Of a DNA stretch of 64,000 nt, positions 19,044 to 28,788 are shown one piece after another (the stretch's first letter is position 1; each line of letters opens with the position of its first letter). Location: the NCBI GenBank assembly GCA_030849065.1, contig JASAON010001641.1, forward strand, positions 62,001-126,000, read 5' to 3'. The notes below the pieces were generated by a model. That model did no database searches, was not told where the DNA came from, and worked only from the letters and a program-made list of their open reading frames with translations. The translations under genes and the position numbers were made by a program. Origin of the DNA: Jaenimonas drosophilae (taxonomy: Eukaryota; Euglenozoa; Kinetoplastea; Trypanosomatida; Trypanosomatidae).

Positions 19044-22000
19044 TCAATGCGAGAGCCGATCGATTCCCCCAACGGCCGTACGCACCGAGGATGCAAGCAA
19101 CCAGCTCACCGATGTCACAAAATCGGCGATGGTTCCCTTCGCGAACTCAATGGCAGCACGACCAATCACACTCTTCTTATCCACGGAATTACAAATGTTC
19201 AGCCACAACCCTGATAATTCACACTCCACCCTGAGTGGTTCTGAAAACACAGCACCGGAGTTCACCAGCATCTGTTCAATTCGAAATCTGACACAAGAAG
19301 GGGGGAATTGTGGGAACAACAACCTTCGCAGTGGCACGTTTGTGTTTTCCTGAATATGAATGAAGGGTTCTTGTAGGCGAGTCCCCATTAACTTGGACCT
19401 CAATGCGGCGACTGCTACCTCAACGGATTTCCGGGACGCAGCCCAACGAAGTACATCAACCTCAATTGCAAGGGGAGCAATGCTCACATGGATATCCAGT
19501 GGATCACAGCCACCGCCACGGCTGGGAAAATAGAAGCACAACGAGCTGCCGTGAGCCCCCTTGACTAGCAAAAAAGGGGAGACTCGGCTACGCACGCAAC
19601 GCCGTATTCTCAGTTCAAAGAAACTAACAGGAATATGACTCACCGCAGCCTTACAGATGCATGTCACAACAGGTTGCTTGCGTGAGAATAGTGAAAGCTT
19701 CACCACCACATGAGGAATCGTAAAAGACATTTGCGTAATCGTAGAAGACGACTTCAGCCACGTTCTTTCCTTCCACAGGGCAAAATTATATTCAACGTGT
19801 GAGCCAACCAGCTGAACCCTGTGTTCACCCACACTAACGCCCACATCCACACTGCACCGATTCAGTCGAATCAGCAGCCAGGGTGCCGCAGAAGTCGGTT
19901 CGCGAACACTTGTGAGAACGCGCCTACAATCTCCCATTCTCCAGTTCAGCTCCGATGCCCTTGAGAGGCAAATGCGACTCATTGACGATGCACACACCCT
20001 GCTAGCACGCCCACCAAGATGTGACGGTTCCTCCAACCTCCGCGCCGTCCACAAAGGAGAGCAAGGTCGGGAAAATGGGATTCCACGTCGCTGGGAAAGT
20101 TGGCACAGCTCGGCAGAATATGTGTCCTTCTGGTCTCCCCAGAAGTACAGTCCGGCAGCACCTGAACAACGATCACAATCAGCCGCACGCAGACGTGGGT
20201 TCAGTTTAGTCGTCGCAAAGTTCGCCGTACACTCGCGGCTTCGCGAAAACACTGTGGAGGCGCTGGAAACACCCTCAGCCACAACCTCCTCAGGCAGAGG
20301 AAGATGTCCAAGGTCGTAATTCACGTACGCAGTAATGGTCGTAATAAGTGATTGCAGGGTATCATAGTCCAGGAAGCTCCACATCTTCAATCCCTCCACC
20401 TCAACACAGACACAATCGTCCCGCTCGTCACTCCGCACAGGCTCACATCGTACACGGCAGTGTGCCATAGACAAAGTGGAAGTGGCATCCTCAATGACCA
20501 TCAGTGGGTCGCCGAGAAACAGAGAGCTGCCTTGCGTTCGGAAGTCCACTCCCCAATCACTACTCCCGTCCAGCTGTTGCGGCAACGTCTCTGGTGCACA
20601 ACAATGGCGGAAGAGCTTCACAGAGCCGCACAGACGAGCATCAAAGATCTGACGAGCAGATGTAGCACTTACTTCCACACGGGGCGATTGGGCAGTCACT
20701 CCAGGAACCCACAGCAACAAGGGGACACAGCCCACAGCGCCGTGGTGCCACGACATCATCACATGCTGCACATCAACAGACCACTGAATGTTCCATACAG
20801 CCGAGTCAGTCCTCGACGGTGCAACCGAGGGAGGTTCGTCCGCAACCTCAACCTCTTGAAGAAATGCCGTCAGCGCCATCATCCAGGAATCATGCTCAAC
20901 GCGATGAATGTAGTACACTCGGCAGACGTTTACCTTCACACTCATCACCTGCCCATCAACCACAGAGAACCCTAGCTCAATGGCCCTGTTCGGGGTGCGT
21001 GGAGTAGTGGAACGTGGAGTACACTTCCAGATTGTCACGTCTCCAGCGGGGGTCTGTTCGTGAAAATGGGCCTCTCGCACATGCAGTTGTCCGGATTGAG
21101 CATCATCTAGCCTCCTCTTCAACTCGAGCTCAACATCGCTCACGTCCAGCACATACTTGTGGAATATTTGCAACTCCCGGTTTATACCAATCGTGTTAGG
21201 CGGGAGGCATCGGCGCCACGGGCTCAGTGGAACCCCGCCGGCAGAGATACGTGGGGCAGCAATCGGCAAGCTCACTTTGGAAACCTTCAGTCGGAGTCCT
21301 CTCGCGGGAAAGGGGGATTTGTGCGCAGTGCCACGTCGTGGTGGGGTAGGGGGTGCGCGCACAAGATGCGTGAGCACAAAGACATCATCCTGCGATAGGG
21401 GAGTCACCATCACATTACCCACATTCAGTGCGGGCACTTCCCCATCCTTCATGCTAAATGTGATCGGGCCTACTCGAAACTCAACTTCGCATGAGTTCCC
21501 ACAGCACCCGTCTGTGTGAAGCATAATAACAACCTCCTTCGCTTCAGCCTCAGTACATCTCGCAGCCCACGTCACAACCAGGCCCGAAATGCAAACACTC
21601 AGACGCGCATTCGAGCGTTGCCCCTTCACACTCTGCACAGCTTCACGCAGGCTTTGCGGCCATCTCTCCATGTTCAACGGAACAGCCAAATCAATCTTCA
21701 TATGGTCAATAACAACACTGCCGGTGGAGAATCGTTGCATCATCCAATTCGATACGCGCTTCGCAAAGGTGATCGCAGGTCCCAGAAGGGTCGTCAATAC
21801 CAACACCACAGGACCAAATAACACATACAGCAGCTTGCTCCACATGGATGGAACGGAAGTTGGAGGTACCCACTGACCAGTGACACTCACCTCATGCAGG
21901 TGCATCTTCACCTCCCCCATTGACCAATGAAAACGACAGAATCCACGCCCCTTAGCCACATGTGGTGAAGTATACGGGAGGCTCAGGATTCGTACAGCTG

Positions 22001-22190
22001 GTGTGCAAAAGTGAAGTGGAATCTTCACACGAACTCCACACACAGCAGCCCAGACGCAGCGAATCACATGCCAAGAAATGGTCCTAAGAGTCAGAACCCA
22101 TGGTGGAAGGACGAAACCTCTTTTGCGAATGTAATTTGCAACACATATGCACACTATAACTCCAAGCATCACAGTAGTAGTGAGATTCAT
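19044..22190 (-). CDS. Large N-terminally anchored protein, tandem copy B
   Basis: 1,048 residues from the ATG at 22190. The N-terminus MNLTTTVMLGVIVCICVANY is a membrane anchor followed by RKRG, aligning with copy A. The body coded by 20010-21968 is identical to copy A. Before the block the proteins remain about half identical (VCGVRVKIPLHFCTP is shared). After it similarity decays past LTSVREPTSAAPWLLIRLNRC. The C-terminus keeps an amphipathic helix but lacks the expanded 11-residue repeats. The function is unknown; as for copy A, a membrane-anchored lipid-transfer-like protein is possible. The frame is open 48 codons further upstream, but that part has leader-like composition. Confidence 0.85.
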   Translation of the reverse strand: MNLTTTVMLGVIVCICVANYIRKRGFVLPPWVLTLRTISWHVIRCVWAAVCGVRVKIPLHFCTPAVRILSLPYTSPHVAKGRGFCRFHWSMGEVKMHLHEVSVTGQWVPPTSVPSMWSKLLYVLFGPVVLVLTTLLGPAITFAKRVSNWMMQRFSTGSVVIDHMKIDLAVPLNMERWPQSLREAVQSVKGQRSNARLSVCISGLVVTWAARCTEAEAKEVVIMLHTDGCCGNSCEVEFRVGPITFSMKDGEVPALNVGNVMVTPLSQDDVFVLTHLVRAPPTPPRRGTAHKSPFPARGLRLKVSKVSLPIAAPRISAGGVPLSPWRRCLPPNTIGINRELQIFHKYVLDVSDVELELKRRLDDAQSGQLHVREAHFHEQTPAGDVTIWKCTPRSTTPRTPNRAIELGFSVVDGQVMSVKVNVCRVYYIHRVEHDSWMMALTAFLQEVEVADEPPSVAPSRTDSAVWNIQWSVDVQHVMMSWHHGAVGCVPLLLWVPGVTAQSPRVEVSATSARQIFDARLCGSVKLFRHCCAPETLPQQLDGSSDWGVDFRTQGSSLFLGDPLMVIEDATSTLSMAHCRVRCEPVRSDERDDCVCVEVEGLKMWSFLDYDTLQSLITTITAYVNYDLGHLPLPEEVVAEGVSSASTVFSRSRECTANFATTKLNPRLRAADCDRCSGAAGLYFWGDQKDTYSAELCQLSQRRGIPFSRPCSPLWTARRLEEPSHLGGRASRVCASSMSRICLSRASELNWRMGDCRRVLTSVREPTSAAPWLLIRLNRCSVDVGVSVGEHRVQLVGSHVEYNFALWKERTWLKSSSTITQMSFTIPHVVVKLSLFSRKQPVVTCICKAAVSHIPVSFFELRIRRCVRSRVSPFLLVKGAHGSSLCFYFPSRGGGCDPLDIHVSIAPLAIEVDVLRWAASRKSVEVAVAALRSKLMGTRLQEPFIHIQENTNVPLRRLLFPQFPPSCVRFRIEQMLVNSGAVFSEPLRVECELSGLWLNICNSVDKKSVIGRAAIEFAKGTIADFVTSVSWLLASSVRTAVGGIDRLSH
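20010..21968. repeat. 1,959-bp block identical to 16437-18395 (copy B)
   Basis: Second member of the direct repeat. Its left edge (first mismatch at 20009, G against A in copy A) and right edge (21969) fall inside coding sequence, so it is a converted or recently copied segment within an older duplication rather than a fresh whole-gene duplication. Confidence 0.9.
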
Positions 22191-22352
22191 GGAGAGAGAT
22201 ATGATTGTAGTCAGTGTACTACGTTCGTGAAGATCTCTGTGAAGAGTCAAGATTGGGGAGGGTGAAACGCTTCGTTGATGGTGTGGATGGTCAATCCAAC
22301 AGAAAGAATAATGTGGCGTTAAAATTTGGCGCAATCAGATGAGGCGTTTTCA

Positions 22353-23612
22353 TTACGAAATGCGGTTCATACCGCGATAGCTGCAGGTTATTGTGAAGTG
22401 CTGCAGCTCCAATTGTATGGGGTGCATGTCTGTGGAGGTGGCGCGGCCTTGGTCCGTGGAAGTACGAAGAAGGTTTGCCGTCAGGCAATGCTCCAAACCC
22501 TCCAGTGGATCCATCGCCCACTCACGGTGTTGAACTCCAAGAGCCTCCCGCTCAGGCTCCTCACGCAGGAGTCCGGTTGGGAGAGGAGTATCCACGAAAT
22601 CGGTCGCGCCTGTTGTGCCTTCACATGGTACATCCATCGCACGTACCCTCTCGAGCTGTTGAAGGCACTTGTAAGTTTGTCGAGAACGAAGTAGGGCGGC
22701 AACCTCACCGGGCAATACTCGGTGCATGCTCCGGTACCAGCGACGCTTAACAGCAGGAAACGGGAGATAAATATCTGCGTGGCCCACATCCGCACTACAC
22801 TCCCCATCATGGGCACGCCGCAATTGCTCCACCAGGAGCTTCTTCTTTTCTTTTAGCTTACTGGATTTGGCTCCGGGGGAGTCATTTTGCAGTATTCCCT
22901 CCAGGTCGGAGCGAAATGAAGAGATGTAGTCCTTCACATCGCGTCCGGCCCACTGCGGTTCATCAACGTGACCGTGACTTGCATGGCCAATGATAGCCAA
23001 AACGCCATGTGATCGAAGACTGCGGTGGGCCACAGAAGCAAACCAGGGGGCATCACTCAGCATCTCCTCTGCAAATACATTGCCGGCGTAGATGACAAGG
23101 TCGAGTGAGTGGGGAGGCACCAGCTCAAGGAGAGGTTGAAACTTGGGGGTCTTTGAGGAAGCAGCGGCGGGTACCACCGCGGTGCCCTTCGCAGCATCCG
23201 CACGATGCAAACTTGAGTCATGTTGCCGCTCCGCCAGTCTGTAGATGGTGGCGCGTGGGAAGACCTCTTGTGCTCGGTGCTGTGCAGCAGCGAATACGTC
23301 CTCCGGGACGGTTGAGGGAAACACAATGTGGCAATCTTGGAAGAACGGAACCGAGTCCGACAGCACGCTCACCCACACATCGGTAGGCTCCACTGGAACG
23401 GCACATGGACGTCGGTGATAACCCCCCAAGGAAGAGCCGTAGGGGCTGGGCAGTGCACGTGCCTTGGAGAGCGTCAGTGAAGGGCGGCCGTGGACACTCC
23501 TCGAGTGGCTGAGTATGGGTTGTCGGTGCAGCTGCCGAGACGTCCACGGCGAGAGGCGCGAAGATGAAGGAAAGCAGCGCATCAACGTGGCGCGCCGGCA
23601 TTCTGACTGCAT
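22353..23612 (-). CDS. Degenerate class I methyltransferase-like protein
   Basis: 419 residues from the ATG at 23612. A pyrimidine tract on the minus strand (about 23627-23665) with AGs at 23640-23641 and 23621-23622 sits just upstream. The Arg/Ser-rich first 60 residues with few acids suggest a mitochondrial presequence. Residues about 170-215, LDLVIYAGNVF then VAHRSLRSHGVLAIIGHASH, match the motif IV to motif VI part of the Tmt1/Crg1-like Methyltransf_11 group. The expected glycine-rich SAM loop (DxGxGxG) is not found upstream. KKKLLVEQLRR and a Trp-rich C-terminal half follow. Either a divergent enzyme or an inactive fold. Confidence 0.72.
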   Translation of the reverse strand: MQSECRRATLMRCFPSSSRLSPWTSRQLHRQPILSHSRSVHGRPSLTLSKARALPSPYGSSLGGYHRRPCAVPVEPTDVWVSVLSDSVPFFQDCHIVFPSTVPEDVFAAAQHRAQEVFPRATIYRLAERQHDSSLHRADAAKGTAVVPAAASSKTPKFQPLLELVPPHSLDLVIYAGNVFAEEMLSDAPWFASVAHRSLRSHGVLAIIGHASHGHVDEPQWAGRDVKDYISSFRSDLEGILQNDSPGAKSSKLKEKKKLLVEQLRRAHDGECSADVGHADIYLPFPAVKRRWYRSMHRVLPGEVAALLRSRQTYKCLQQLERVRAMDVPCEGTTGATDFVDTPLPTGLLREEPEREALGVQHREWAMDPLEGLEHCLTANLLRTSTDQGRATSTDMHPIQLELQHFTITCSYRGMNRIS

Positions 23613-23774
23613 CTCCACCTAAACCAGAGAGATTGCCTTGAGGGAAAGTAGGAAAGAGAAAAAATCAAAGAGATTGGAAGCGCATGTGTGGAGGAAGGTC
23701 AGTGCAACGAGAACATGTACACGTTAAGGAAGGGTGCTCGGAAAGAAGAGGGACAAGTTACTCATACCGTGACA

Positions 23775-24668
23775 CTACGGGTATGGTGCGAGGAAGCTCA
23801 CCTCTGGCACCGACTGCTGAGGAGACTTCTGCCAACTGCTGTGTGCATGAAGTCCGTCATTCATCTCATTCCGCCGGATAGTCTCACGCCAAATTCCTTG
23901 ACGGAAATATCGTGTGTTCTGAGAGAACCGCCACTGCGTGCCACTACGGGGATTATAGCCAACAAATTCAGTTTGCTTAGGCCCGCGCTGCAGCTCATCG
24001 ATAAACATGTGCTTCATACGCGTCCATGGGCGCTGCACCAAGGGTGACTCTGCAAGACCACACTTCATGCCGTACCGCTTCAGGATGTCATGAGTCGGCT
24101 CCAGAGCCGTCTTGAGATCCTTGTGCGGTAGCTTCGAGTACAGTAAGCCACCAGGTCGAAGCTCCGTGTACAGAGAGCACTGCTCAATGGCATCGAGGCC
24201 AACACGTAGATCTATCTCTTCCCCCTTCTCAAGTGACCACTCCTTGGCTGAGACAAACAAGGGATACAGAACAACGGGAACACTCTGGCCAGTGATGTAC
24301 ATCACCACAGGCCCTGCCTGAATAGCACTAGCACCCATCAGTTGTGCACGGCTGCTTCCATGGGCATTTTGCGAAGCTCCACGAAGTGTTAGATCCGAAA
24401 TAGACGGAAGATTGAGCGCCTTTACCCCATCGTATCCTGGTATCTTTACCTCCACAGCAGATTCAGTGAAGTAACCGTTGATGAGACGCGTAGACGGACT
24501 CCGGAGCTGCTCCAGCCACTCCATTGGAACAACCGTGGTGTGTAGCTGTGGGTCCACCACTGCCTCCTCCACACGAATGGAGCGATGATGGTCCCGTGAC
24601 ATGATCTTGTAATCAACCAGCATCTTCCCCAGCTGCATCCTGAAAAGAAGATAGCGGCTCCCGCGCAT
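23775..24668 (-). CDS. Hypothetical protein
   Basis: 297 residues from the ATG at 24668. The ORF can be read a further 21 codons, but its first codons lie among splice-signal sequence. The N-terminus MRGSRYLLFRMQLGKML is basic and may target mitochondria. The middle is beta-like with Val/Ile-rich stretches (GPVVMYITGQSVPVVLYPLFV). The C-terminus is basic and aromatic (GTQWRFSQNTRYFRQGIWRE). No family recognised. Presequence plus basic tail would suit a mitochondrial ribosome or RNA protein, a guess from composition. Confidence 0.7.
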   Translation of the reverse strand: MRGSRYLLFRMQLGKMLVDYKIMSRDHHRSIRVEEAVVDPQLHTTVVPMEWLEQLRSPSTRLINGYFTESAVEVKIPGYDGVKALNLPSISDLTLRGASQNAHGSSRAQLMGASAIQAGPVVMYITGQSVPVVLYPLFVSAKEWSLEKGEEIDLRVGLDAIEQCSLYTELRPGGLLYSKLPHKDLKTALEPTHDILKRYGMKCGLAESPLVQRPWTRMKHMFIDELQRGPKQTEFVGYNPRSGTQWRFSQNTRYFRQGIWRETIRRNEMNDGLHAHSSWQKSPQQSVPEVSFLAPYP

Positions 24669-25057
24669 GTTTGACTCCCCAAACCACCGAACTGAAAATG
24701 GGGATCCTACTACTACACAAGAAACACACAATCAAACGAAGTGAGGTAAGATGCTGATCAGTTATTGACAGAGGACACTTTCGACACCAACCTGTTCCCG
24801 ACTTCATACTTTCATACTTTTTCTTGCATCTTGTGTTCTGACATGGTATACATCCAACATTTTAACACGTAATGGAGAGAAGGGGGAGTCAAACAATCTG
24901 AAGAAATACGCAACTACAGTAACCCTGCTCCAAGTTACGTCAACACGGCGCGCACCAAATCCGCCAGACGCAACTAGGCCAAGGCTCTGTTCCCATCCAA
25001 CAGGCGCGTGCGCAAGTGCATCCAATGCACTGAAATATGGCTAAACATCACAGCTGA
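24669..25057. other. Spacer downstream of KMP-11 copy 1
   Basis: No gene seen. On the minus strand this is the KMP-11 3'UTR and the leader of the 297-residue protein. Confidence 0.5.
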
Positions 25058-25336
25058 TTACTTGCCGGGGAACTGGGCGTTCTTCTGCTGCTCAAGAAGC
25101 TCAGAGAACTTCTGCTTGAAGTGCTCGGAGTGCTCGTGCATCTTCTTGTTGAACTTGTCCGTGTGCTCCTGGATCATCTTCTCGAACTTCTCGTAGTGCT
25201 CCTTCATCTCGGGGGACAGGGTGGCCTCATCGGGCTTGTCAGCAAAGAACTTCTTGTTCTGCTCCTCCATCTTCTTGGCAAACTCGGCATCGAGGCGGTC
25301 GAGCTTGGAAGAGAACTCTTCGTAGGTGGTGGCCAT
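25058..25336 (-). CDS. KMP11: Kinetoplastid membrane protein 11 (KMP-11), copy 1
   Basis: 92 residues, the exact length of the family. It starts MATTYEEFSSKLDRLDAEF and ends LLEQQKNAQFPGK, with the conserved EHYEKFEKMIQEHTDKFNKK core. KMP-11 is a helical, lipid-associated and cytoskeleton-linked protein of kinetoplastids, abundant at the flagellum and flagellar pocket and needed for cytokinesis in trypanosomes (family knowledge). The ATG at 25336 follows a leader after a pyrimidine tract (about 25392-25412) and TTGGTAG. Nearly every codon ends in C or G, as expected for a highly expressed gene. A second copy lies 476 bp upstream. Confidence 0.97.
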   Translation of the reverse strand: MATTYEEFSSKLDRLDAEFAKKMEEQNKKFFADKPDEATLSPEMKEHYEKFEKMIQEHTDKFNKKMHEHSEHFKQKFSELLEQQKNAQFPGK

Positions 25337-25812
25337 AGTGGTGGAGAGGAGGTTTGGAGTTGAAGCAAAGTAATCTCTACCAATACACAAAAGGTGAGGA
25401 AGAGCAGAGGACGAACTTGATTAGCACAGAATGTACAAGAGAACAAAGAACAACACCATTACAGGGTTCATGCCATTCTCGCAGGTCAACATTCCATGAA
25501 AACTCTGTGCCACGTGCTAGCCTCCCCAATCGCACCCGACTACTAGGAGCCAACACAGCACAAACAACAGAGCACTCCTCTATATACATCACGAATCTCG
25601 GAATACTATGCAACACAGCGTTCCCCCATCACAGCAGAGTCGCATGACTATACTCTACCAACTACAACAGGCATCAGCTACGAGTCCCATTGGATATCCA
25701 CGAGAGCACTATGAACCTACTGTCCAAGGTAGCTACTCGGCAAACGAGCCATACGCCTCAGTAATAGAGCATCAGCCACACGAAACACGCCACGATTGAG
25801 CTCACACATCAC
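25337..25812. other. KMP-11 intercopy region
   Basis: Holds the splice-acceptor region of copy 1 on its low-coordinate side and the 3'UTR of copy 2. No further ORF is supported. Confidence 0.6.
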
Positions 25813-26055
25813 TTACTTGCCAGGGAACTGGGCGTTCTTCTGCTGCTCAAGAAGCTCAGAGAACTTCTGCTTGAAGTGCTCAGAGTGCTCGTGCATCTTC
25901 TTGTTGAACTTGTCCGTGTGCTCCTGGATCATCTTCTCGAACTTCTCGTAGTGCTCCTTCATCTCGGGGGACAGGGTGGCCTCGTCGGGCTTGTCAGCAA
26001 AGAACTTCTTGTTCTGCTCCTCCATCTTCTTGGCAAACTCGGCATCGAGGCGGTC
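25813..26055 (-). CDS. KMP11: KMP-11 copy 2, 5' end lost in assembly gap
   Basis: Codes the C-terminal 80 residues of KMP-11, identical in protein to copy 1 over the shared part. Only three silent base differences were seen (near 25822, 25882, 25984). The start codon and about 12 codons fall in the run of N from 26056. If intact, the gene would end near 26091, inside the gap, so the copy is probably whole in the cell. KMP-11 genes are usually tandem, and such near-identical repeats are where short-read assembly fails. Confidence 0.93.
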   Translation of the reverse strand, partial: DRLDAEFAKKMEEQNKKFFADKPDEATLSPEMKEHYEKFEKMIQEHTDKFNKKMHEHSEHFKQKFSELLEQQKNAQFPGK

Positions 26056-26140
26056 NNNNNNNNNNNNNNNNNNNNNNNNNNNNNNNNNNNNNNNNNNNNN
26101 NNNNNNNNNNNNNNNNNNNNNNNNNNNNNNNNNNNNNNNN
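26056..26140. other. Assembly gap (85 N)
   Basis: Run of 85 N inside the second KMP-11 gene. The true length is unknown, and additional KMP-11 copies could be collapsed here. Confidence 1.
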
Positions 26141-26163
26141 CAAATGCAGTTCAGAGAGGTGGT

Positions 26164-27102
26164 TTATGGTTGTGCAAATATCACATTACCAAAGCGGTCC
26201 CTGTATGCAGCACAGGAGCCGTTGGTAGAGGACATCAGTCGTGCCATGGCTTCTAACACCTCGTGCTTCTTAGCGAGATGGAAGTTGGCATGCTTCTCTG
26301 GATGGCGTTGTGCTTCCATGGAGAGATCGGCGCCCATGAGTGACTGGAGCGTCGCCGTGTCAAGGGATGCACGCGGGGCTTTGATGACCCATTCATCATG
26401 TGACCTATTGCGGGGATTTTCCCGGTGAGCCACTGCAAGTACTCCATCTTGAAGAAGCTGAGCAGCCGTAAAAGTGTCTGTGCAAAGGTGCAGCTCAGTG
26501 GCTGAGAGACGATGAAGAGCGTGGACATGACCGAGTAGGCCACGATGTCGAAGGGCGTCTTCAACCTCCTCAAACGGGATCGTCGCACCAATGGGTGCAA
26601 CAGCTGCCTGTTCTTGACAAGACTGAATAAGTCTCACGGTGGCTTCGGTAGGGTGTTGGTCTGCATCTGCTTCCACGTTGGATGCATCGCACTTTGGTAC
26701 CTCCCCAAAGAAGCCTGCCGCGACACGTCCAGCCTCTTCGGCATGGGTGGCAAGCGGGGATGTGGATTCCGCAGGCACAACCCCAACCGCAGTCCATTCT
26801 GTGGATTTTCCAGCGACGTAGAAGGGATGGCCCATGATGGTCTCGGCGTCCTGACGAGAGCGGAAGTCAATCAACGCGGCACCAGTGTTGCGGCGCGGCC
26901 GAGTATGGTGCGTGCCCGACTCCGCAGCGATCGCGTCTGGTGGCAAGCAGACAAGAAGGGCATTGTGCAAGGGCTGATTCACTTCCGCTGCACAACTGGC
27001 GTGGACCCCAACATGTGCACGCAGGTCATCGTAGAACTCCTCCAACTCAATGGAAGTGTCTATCCCAGACACAAGGATGCGGTAGCTGCTGCGGCCTAGC
27101 AT
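26164..27102 (-). CDS. RRM-like RNA-binding protein, divergent
   Basis: 312 residues from the ATG at 27102. Residues about 6-110 look like an RRM: YRILVSGIDTSIELEEFYDD as the RNP2 strand and first helix, and GAALIDFRSRQDAETIM as the RNP1 strand and second helix, separated by a long loop. The C-terminal 150 residues are helical without a recognised domain. The leader is about 75 nt from a strong polypyrimidine tract and TTAG at 27177-27206. It follows the KMP-11 array without any functional link that I can see. Confidence 0.7.
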   Translation of the reverse strand: MLGRSSYRILVSGIDTSIELEEFYDDLRAHVGVHASCAAEVNQPLHNALLVCLPPDAIAAESGTHHTRPRRNTGAALIDFRSRQDAETIMGHPFYVAGKSTEWTAVGVVPAESTSPLATHAEEAGRVAAGFFGEVPKCDASNVEADADQHPTEATVRLIQSCQEQAAVAPIGATIPFEEVEDALRHRGLLGHVHALHRLSATELHLCTDTFTAAQLLQDGVLAVAHRENPRNRSHDEWVIKAPRASLDTATLQSLMGADLSMEAQRHPEKHANFHLAKKHEVLEAMARLMSSTNGSCAAYRDRFGNVIFAQP

Positions 27103-28788
27103 ATCCCTTCTTGTGTAGGCCCACACTGCATACGTGTCTAAGGGACAACAAGAACCGAAGTGTGACGCGCGCCGTCTAAGGAAAGGAAAAAGAAGAAGCA
27201 GGCAAGTAAACGATTGGGGAAAACGATGTCAGCTGCACTTGTGAAGACAAGGCACAGGAAGTATGATTTGCTGCCTGTGAGAATCATGCTCCATGGACAG
27301 CAAATCCAGCATTGAATAAGGGCAGGTTGTTGGTTGTTTTGCTTCAGTGACCCCATCTCGCTTACTTTGTTACGTCCGGCTAGGCAGGCGTCAGCGTGAT
27401 GGGACAACACAAAATGACGGAATAGGCAATCAAGATGAATCAATCTTAGTAGAGGGTCATCCTCTCCCTACAACACATCCCACGCGGTGCGGCACTACAG
27501 CTACAGCCTCCTCGTGGTGATTCCAGTACGTCGTCATGCCGACACATTGCGGGTGACTCGAAACGTCATGCTCGTCACCCCTCCCCATCCCGCGAAGTTG
27601 AACTCATCGTTCATCACTACCTTCGAGGGAGGTGGTTTGGAGGGGTACTCGAGCAAGGGCTGTACTTCACCTCCATGTCCATCATTGGTTTCCCGCCTTC
27701 ACATCCCTCGCTGGCCAAAATAGCGTCCCACCAACATCACAACAGAATAGCAAAAGGGCTGTGGAGGTCGGCAAGGCAGGCACTCAAACTCATTGATACA
27801 AAAACGAACGTGGTGTTTGCTCCTCATCCTACCTAGCCGCTACGCTAGCGCTAGGAGTCCAACCCCCCTCCCCCACCGACGTAGTACATCATCTACATGG
27901 TCTGCAGCACCTTGGGGAGCACGTGCTCCACATGTGGACTGTAAAGAAAGTAGGGGATGGAGCACCAAATCAGAAGTTAGCACAAAAAAAAATCTTTTCA
28001 TTGCTCAATCAAAACAAGAATCGCAGTGCATGCAGCGGTGCGTCACCTCCTCCTTCGGACACCACGTCAAAGGCAGAATGCAAAGAGGATCTTCTCTGTC
28101 ACCGCTAACTCACCGCCAAAAAAAGAAGGCACAACCATCACACACGGCAGCGAGCTGTGGTGGAGCTGCATCAAACCCATGGATACGTCAGCGATCTTGA
28201 TCAAAATAAAGTTGGTTGGGGCTGTGTAGGGACGCCATCATGGCAGCATACGAGACCACGCCACACCAACACAAGAATCATTTCGATGCTCGCCAAAAAA
28301 CAAGCTCGACACAAGACAGAGTGTGTGCCTAGCACATCCATCTATCAGGGATTCCAAAGTTGGTGTGTCACCCTTGTCAACAGTAAGGGCTCACAGGTCC
28401 TCGTGCCTGCCTTCCTTTGAGTCTACCCAGTTCACTCGTCCACACTTGCTGACTTTCCACGGCACAAGTCCAAAATGGACGTAGGCAGGGACAGAACTCC
28501 AGTCACCATCCACATCAAACATCACAAGCCAAACATATAATCCCTCACCCCAACGCACGTAGCATCTATCGCCAAAGTCTGAATTTCCCTCAGTTTTGTC
28601 AGCCAACAATCTCGTTGTTGCTCTGCTCGTCTGAGGCCATCTTCAGCGATCTCATTCGTTACATGTTTTTTTTTCTTAGTGAGAGGTGCAAAGCTACTTC
28701 TATGGCACACATCCATTCCATTGCCAAAATCAGCGGTACGCAACAACCCCTCGTAGAGTAAAAAATCGAGCCATCGACACTCTGCTCT
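27103..28788. other. 1.69-kb interval, probably long 3'UTR of the two-RRM gene
   Basis: No supported gene on either strand. Apart from the acceptor at 27177-27206, it is the region downstream of the two-RRM gene stop (28789). Two minus-strand frames (28391-28609 and 28522-28746) open with TTG; the first has an ATG only 43 codons before its stop. RNA-binding protein genes of trypanosomatids often carry long regulatory 3'UTRs (general knowledge). A 10-bp palindrome CTAGCGCTAG lies at 27845-27854. Confidence 0.5.
27177..27206 (-). promoter_or_regulatory. Spliced-leader acceptor with polypyrimidine tract
   Basis: About 25 nt of nearly pure pyrimidine on the minus strand ending in TTAG, about 75 nt before the ATG of the RRM-like gene. 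Confidence 0.65.

Noticed and set aside
28391..28609. 72-codon minus-strand frame in the two-RRM 3' region
   Set aside because: Opens with TTG; the first ATG leaves only 43 codons, and there is no splice signal or known motif.
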